Below, in pieces: positions 6,733 to 8,632 of a stretch of DNA of 8,632 nt. The first letter of the stretch is position 1. Each line of letters starts with the position of its first letter. Source of the stretch: Paracoccaceae bacterium. GTDB taxonomy: Bacteria > Pseudomonadota > Alphaproteobacteria > Rhodobacterales > Rhodobacteraceae. A program made the position numbers and the translations under genes. The notes under the pieces are model-generated. The model saw only the letters and a list, made by a program, of their open reading frames with translations. It ran no database searches and was not told the origin of the DNA. The stretch spans positions 1-8,632 of the forward strand of contig SKWJ01000326.1 of assembly GCA_007128995.1 (NCBI GenBank). Reading direction: 5' to 3'.

Positions 6733-8632
6733 TCAGCTCTTTGGGATCGGCGGGAAGCTGGGCGGCATCACCCGACGCATCGAGGCGTTCTCATATGCAG
6801 ACGCCACATCGAGGATTGTGCCCTCCATCCCGGGTTCCGCCCGGAAGACCAACGAGAACGGCATCCCCGGCTCTGCAACAGTGGTCGGTTCATCGCTGTA
6901 ATCGCTGACATATTCGGTCCCGTCATCACTTAGCCGGAATACCGGATCATAGACGGTCCGCACGTATCCGGCCGGGATCAATACTTCCGTCAGGCCTGCA
7001 TTGGGGCCATAGAACGCCTCGCCGCGCATATTGTGACGCGCGCCCGGTTCTGCGGCCCCACCAATCTTGCCCGGGGCAAGCGGCGTGTGCAGCCGAACAA
7101 AGCAGTCAAGCTCGTTTTCCAGAATGACCATCATATCAACGCGGCGCAGAAGCTCGCGCAGCATGATCCGCTCGTTCACGCCCTGACGCTGGTCCAGCGG
7201 GTTGCGCAGGTCGGTGACCTCTTCCCAGTTCTTGAATGCGGCGCGCTGATCGTCGCCCCAGAACTTCGATCTTGCGTTAAGACTTTTGAAATCGACCAGC
7301 GACTCCTTGACCCCAAGTTCTGCCCAGTCGGCCGCCCGGCGCACAAGGTATTGCGGGATGTGGAACCGGAACGCCATCGCGAGTTCTTGCGGCTGGATCG
7401 TCGCAATGTTCAGGTTCGACGGCGGCGGGATCAGCCCCTCGGCCAGCTTGATGCAATAGTCAATCGGCGCAAGCGTGCCGGACCCGAATGTCTTGCCCGG
7501 CATGAATTCTGTCGGTGTTATGGCCGCCGCAAAATCCGGAAAGAGCGGGTCGCCGGATGCGGTCAGGCGGAAAAGGATCTCAGGCATGAAAACTGGCACG
7601 AGCCTGCAAAGCGCAGTCGTAAAATCCACGCTCATCTGTTCCAGTCCGCTGTCGCCGTCCCACCCGGTTGCCCGGGATTCTACCAGCGTCGCGCCCAGAT
7701 GATCGCCCAGCACTGTCCTGATCTCGGCATCTGCTGCGTCAACGATCGGCTGTGTCATCTTCAGCCCGTTCCGCAACATGGACTCGCGGATCACGCCGAT
7801 CCGCTTGCCCTTCAGAGATCCCTCTTCGCCAAGCGTGCGCGCAGCTTCAAGATAACCGGTCTTGAGAACCGTGCTGCGCGGCACAGTTGTAAAGACGTCA
7901 CGAGGGTCATATGTCGATTCGTCAGGCCCCGCGAGCGCATCAAGGATCTTCGCCGCATCAGCGATTTTGCGCGCGTGGATTCCGGTTCTGTCGCAGTAAA
8001 TATCAGCGCCGATTGCGCCGCCATCGAAGCCAATCATCGCCTTATGTGGCAAGATAAGCGCGACCGAATTGTGGTTGGATGGACCCCGGCATGACGCGCG
8101 GGTTTCTTCGCCAAGGCTTGCCATGACCAGATTCGCGCTGACCGAGACTGCCGAGCCGGAACTGGACCCAAGCGATGCCGACCGTGTGGTGTCATACACG
8201 TTGCAAGGATTACCCCCCCAGCTGCTACGCTGGTATCCCAGTGTTGACGGCAGGACCTTGTCCGCGCTGTAAGCACCGCCCGGATCACCACCTCGGCCGT
8301 TATATTCGGTGTTTATCGCTTTGGCGAAGATTATGGCCCCCTTGCGACGTAGCCGGTCGACAAGCTGGTGGTCGCGAGCCGGCGCGTCCATGTCATAGCG
8401 GGCATCCGCAGCGCCTGTAGAGCGCATGTCCTTGGTGTCGAACGGATCCTTGAACGAGAATACAACGCCGTAAAGCGGCATGGCGTCTAGATCCGGAGCC
8501 GTGCCCCACTTCGCATCCATTTCCGCAGCAATTTCAAGCGCATCCGGATGTTTGCGGAAGATTTCGCAGACGGCAGGTGCACCCTCAGGCAACGGCCCGT
8601 CGTCAGGGTGTCGGTCAAAATCGCCTTTGCAG
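6733..8632 (-). CDS. Amidase-signature family enzyme, 5' end beyond window
   Basis: This is a probable cytoplasmic amide hydrolase of the amidase-signature (Ser-Ser-Lys) superfamily. The frame is open to the right edge: 632 residues are visible and the true start lies outside. The codon at 8592 is an internal TTG, not a convincing start. Numbering from the edge, seen: catalytic lysine in FSFKDPFDTK (K61), the cis-serine in LGSSSGSA (S156) and the nucleophile candidate S180 in EETRASCRGP. S156 and S180 are 24 residues apart, as in well-studied family members. The usual GG before the nucleophile is replaced by RA. A DRTGIHARKIADAAKILDALAG block (214-235) and a C-terminal VLIPAGY block are also family-like. 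The protein is longer than the typical 450-500 residues, with added sequence around 112-150, 325-500 and 557-590. No signal peptide can be judged. Heading a peptide-type importer operon suggests that it acts on the imported compound. Confidence 0.88.
   Translation of the reverse strand, partial: CKGDFDRHPDDGPLPEGAPAVCEIFRKHPDALEIAAEMDAKWGTAPDLDAMPLYGVVFSFKDPFDTKDMRSTGAADARYDMDAPARDHQLVDRLRRKGAIIFAKAINTEYNGRGGDPGGAYSADKVLPSTLGYQRSSWGGNPCNVYDTTRSASLGSSSGSAVSVSANLVMASLGEETRASCRGPSNHNSVALILPHKAMIGFDGGAIGADIYCDRTGIHARKIADAAKILDALAGPDESTYDPRDVFTTVPRSTVLKTGYLEAARTLGEEGSLKGKRIGVIRESMLRNGLKMTQPIVDAADAEIRTVLGDHLGATLVESRATGWDGDSGLEQMSVDFTTALCRLVPVFMPEILFRLTASGDPLFPDFAAAITPTEFMPGKTFGSGTLAPIDYCIKLAEGLIPPPSNLNIATIQPQELAMAFRFHIPQYLVRRAADWAELGVKESLVDFKSLNARSKFWGDDQRAAFKNWEEVTDLRNPLDQRQGVNERIMLRELLRRVDMMVILENELDCFVRLHTPLAPGKIGGAAEPGARHNMRGEAFYGPNAGLTEVLIPAGYVRTVYDPVFRLSDDGTEYVSDYSDEPTTVAEPGMPFSLVFRAEPGMEGTILDVASAYENASMRRVMPPSFPPIPKS

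Noticed and set aside
7033..8094. A 353-codon open frame on the + strand, antisense to the amidase
   Set aside because: Its product is rich in Arg, Cys and His with no recognisable fold or motif, and it lies wholly inside a well-supported gene on the other strand. Long antisense frames are common in GC-rich coding DNA.
8590..8592. A start of the amidase at the TTG at 8592
   Set aside because: The frame is open for 13 more codons to the window edge, no ribosome site is visible, and the protein would begin inside apparently coding sequence. It is treated as truncated by the window.

Overview
The window looks like chromosomal DNA from a Gram-negative, moderately high-GC alphaproteobacterium. 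A Rhodobacterales-type organism is my best guess. This rests on overall protein style, a periplasmic binding protein with a signal peptide but no lipobox cysteine, and composition judged by eye; no search was run. Every convincing gene reads on the minus strand, so the region is best read from right to left. It is gene-dense: the longest gap is about 130 bases, and there is no stretch of 300 bases without a gene. I saw no tRNA, rRNA, CRISPR array, insertion sequence or phage gene.

In transcription order the layout is: (1) an amidase-signature enzyme whose 5' end lies beyond the right edge (6733-8632); (2) an OppF/DppF-type ATPase (5644-6660); (3) an OppD/DppD-type ATPase (4622-5647); (4) a DppB-type permease (3608-4555); (5) a DppC-type permease (2706-3611); (6) a family 5 periplasmic substrate-binding protein (1053-2639); (7) the first 306 codons of an MFS exporter of the EntS-like (MFS_3) type, running off the left edge (1-919). 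Two junctions, ATPase/ATPase and permease/permease, are 4-base ATGA stop/start overlaps. The others are short gaps of 66-133 bases.

Genes 2-6 form a complete peptide/nickel/opine-type ABC importer: two ATPases, two membrane subunits and one binding protein. The amidase in front suggests that the imported compound, or part of it, carries an amide bond that is cleaved in the cytoplasm. The substrate cannot be read from sequence. The MFS gene at the end could export a product or an unwanted analogue, or could be an independent gene.

The most notable features are the divergent amidase active-site loop and long C-terminal half, a pair of overlapping and mutually exclusive hairpins between the amidase and transporter genes, a hairpin plus T-tract facing against the operon just before the MFS gene, and the reversed gene order (ATPases first, binding protein last). 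Nothing here forces the conclusion of a wholly new system. The best candidate for novelty is the coupling of this amidase subfamily to a dedicated importer.
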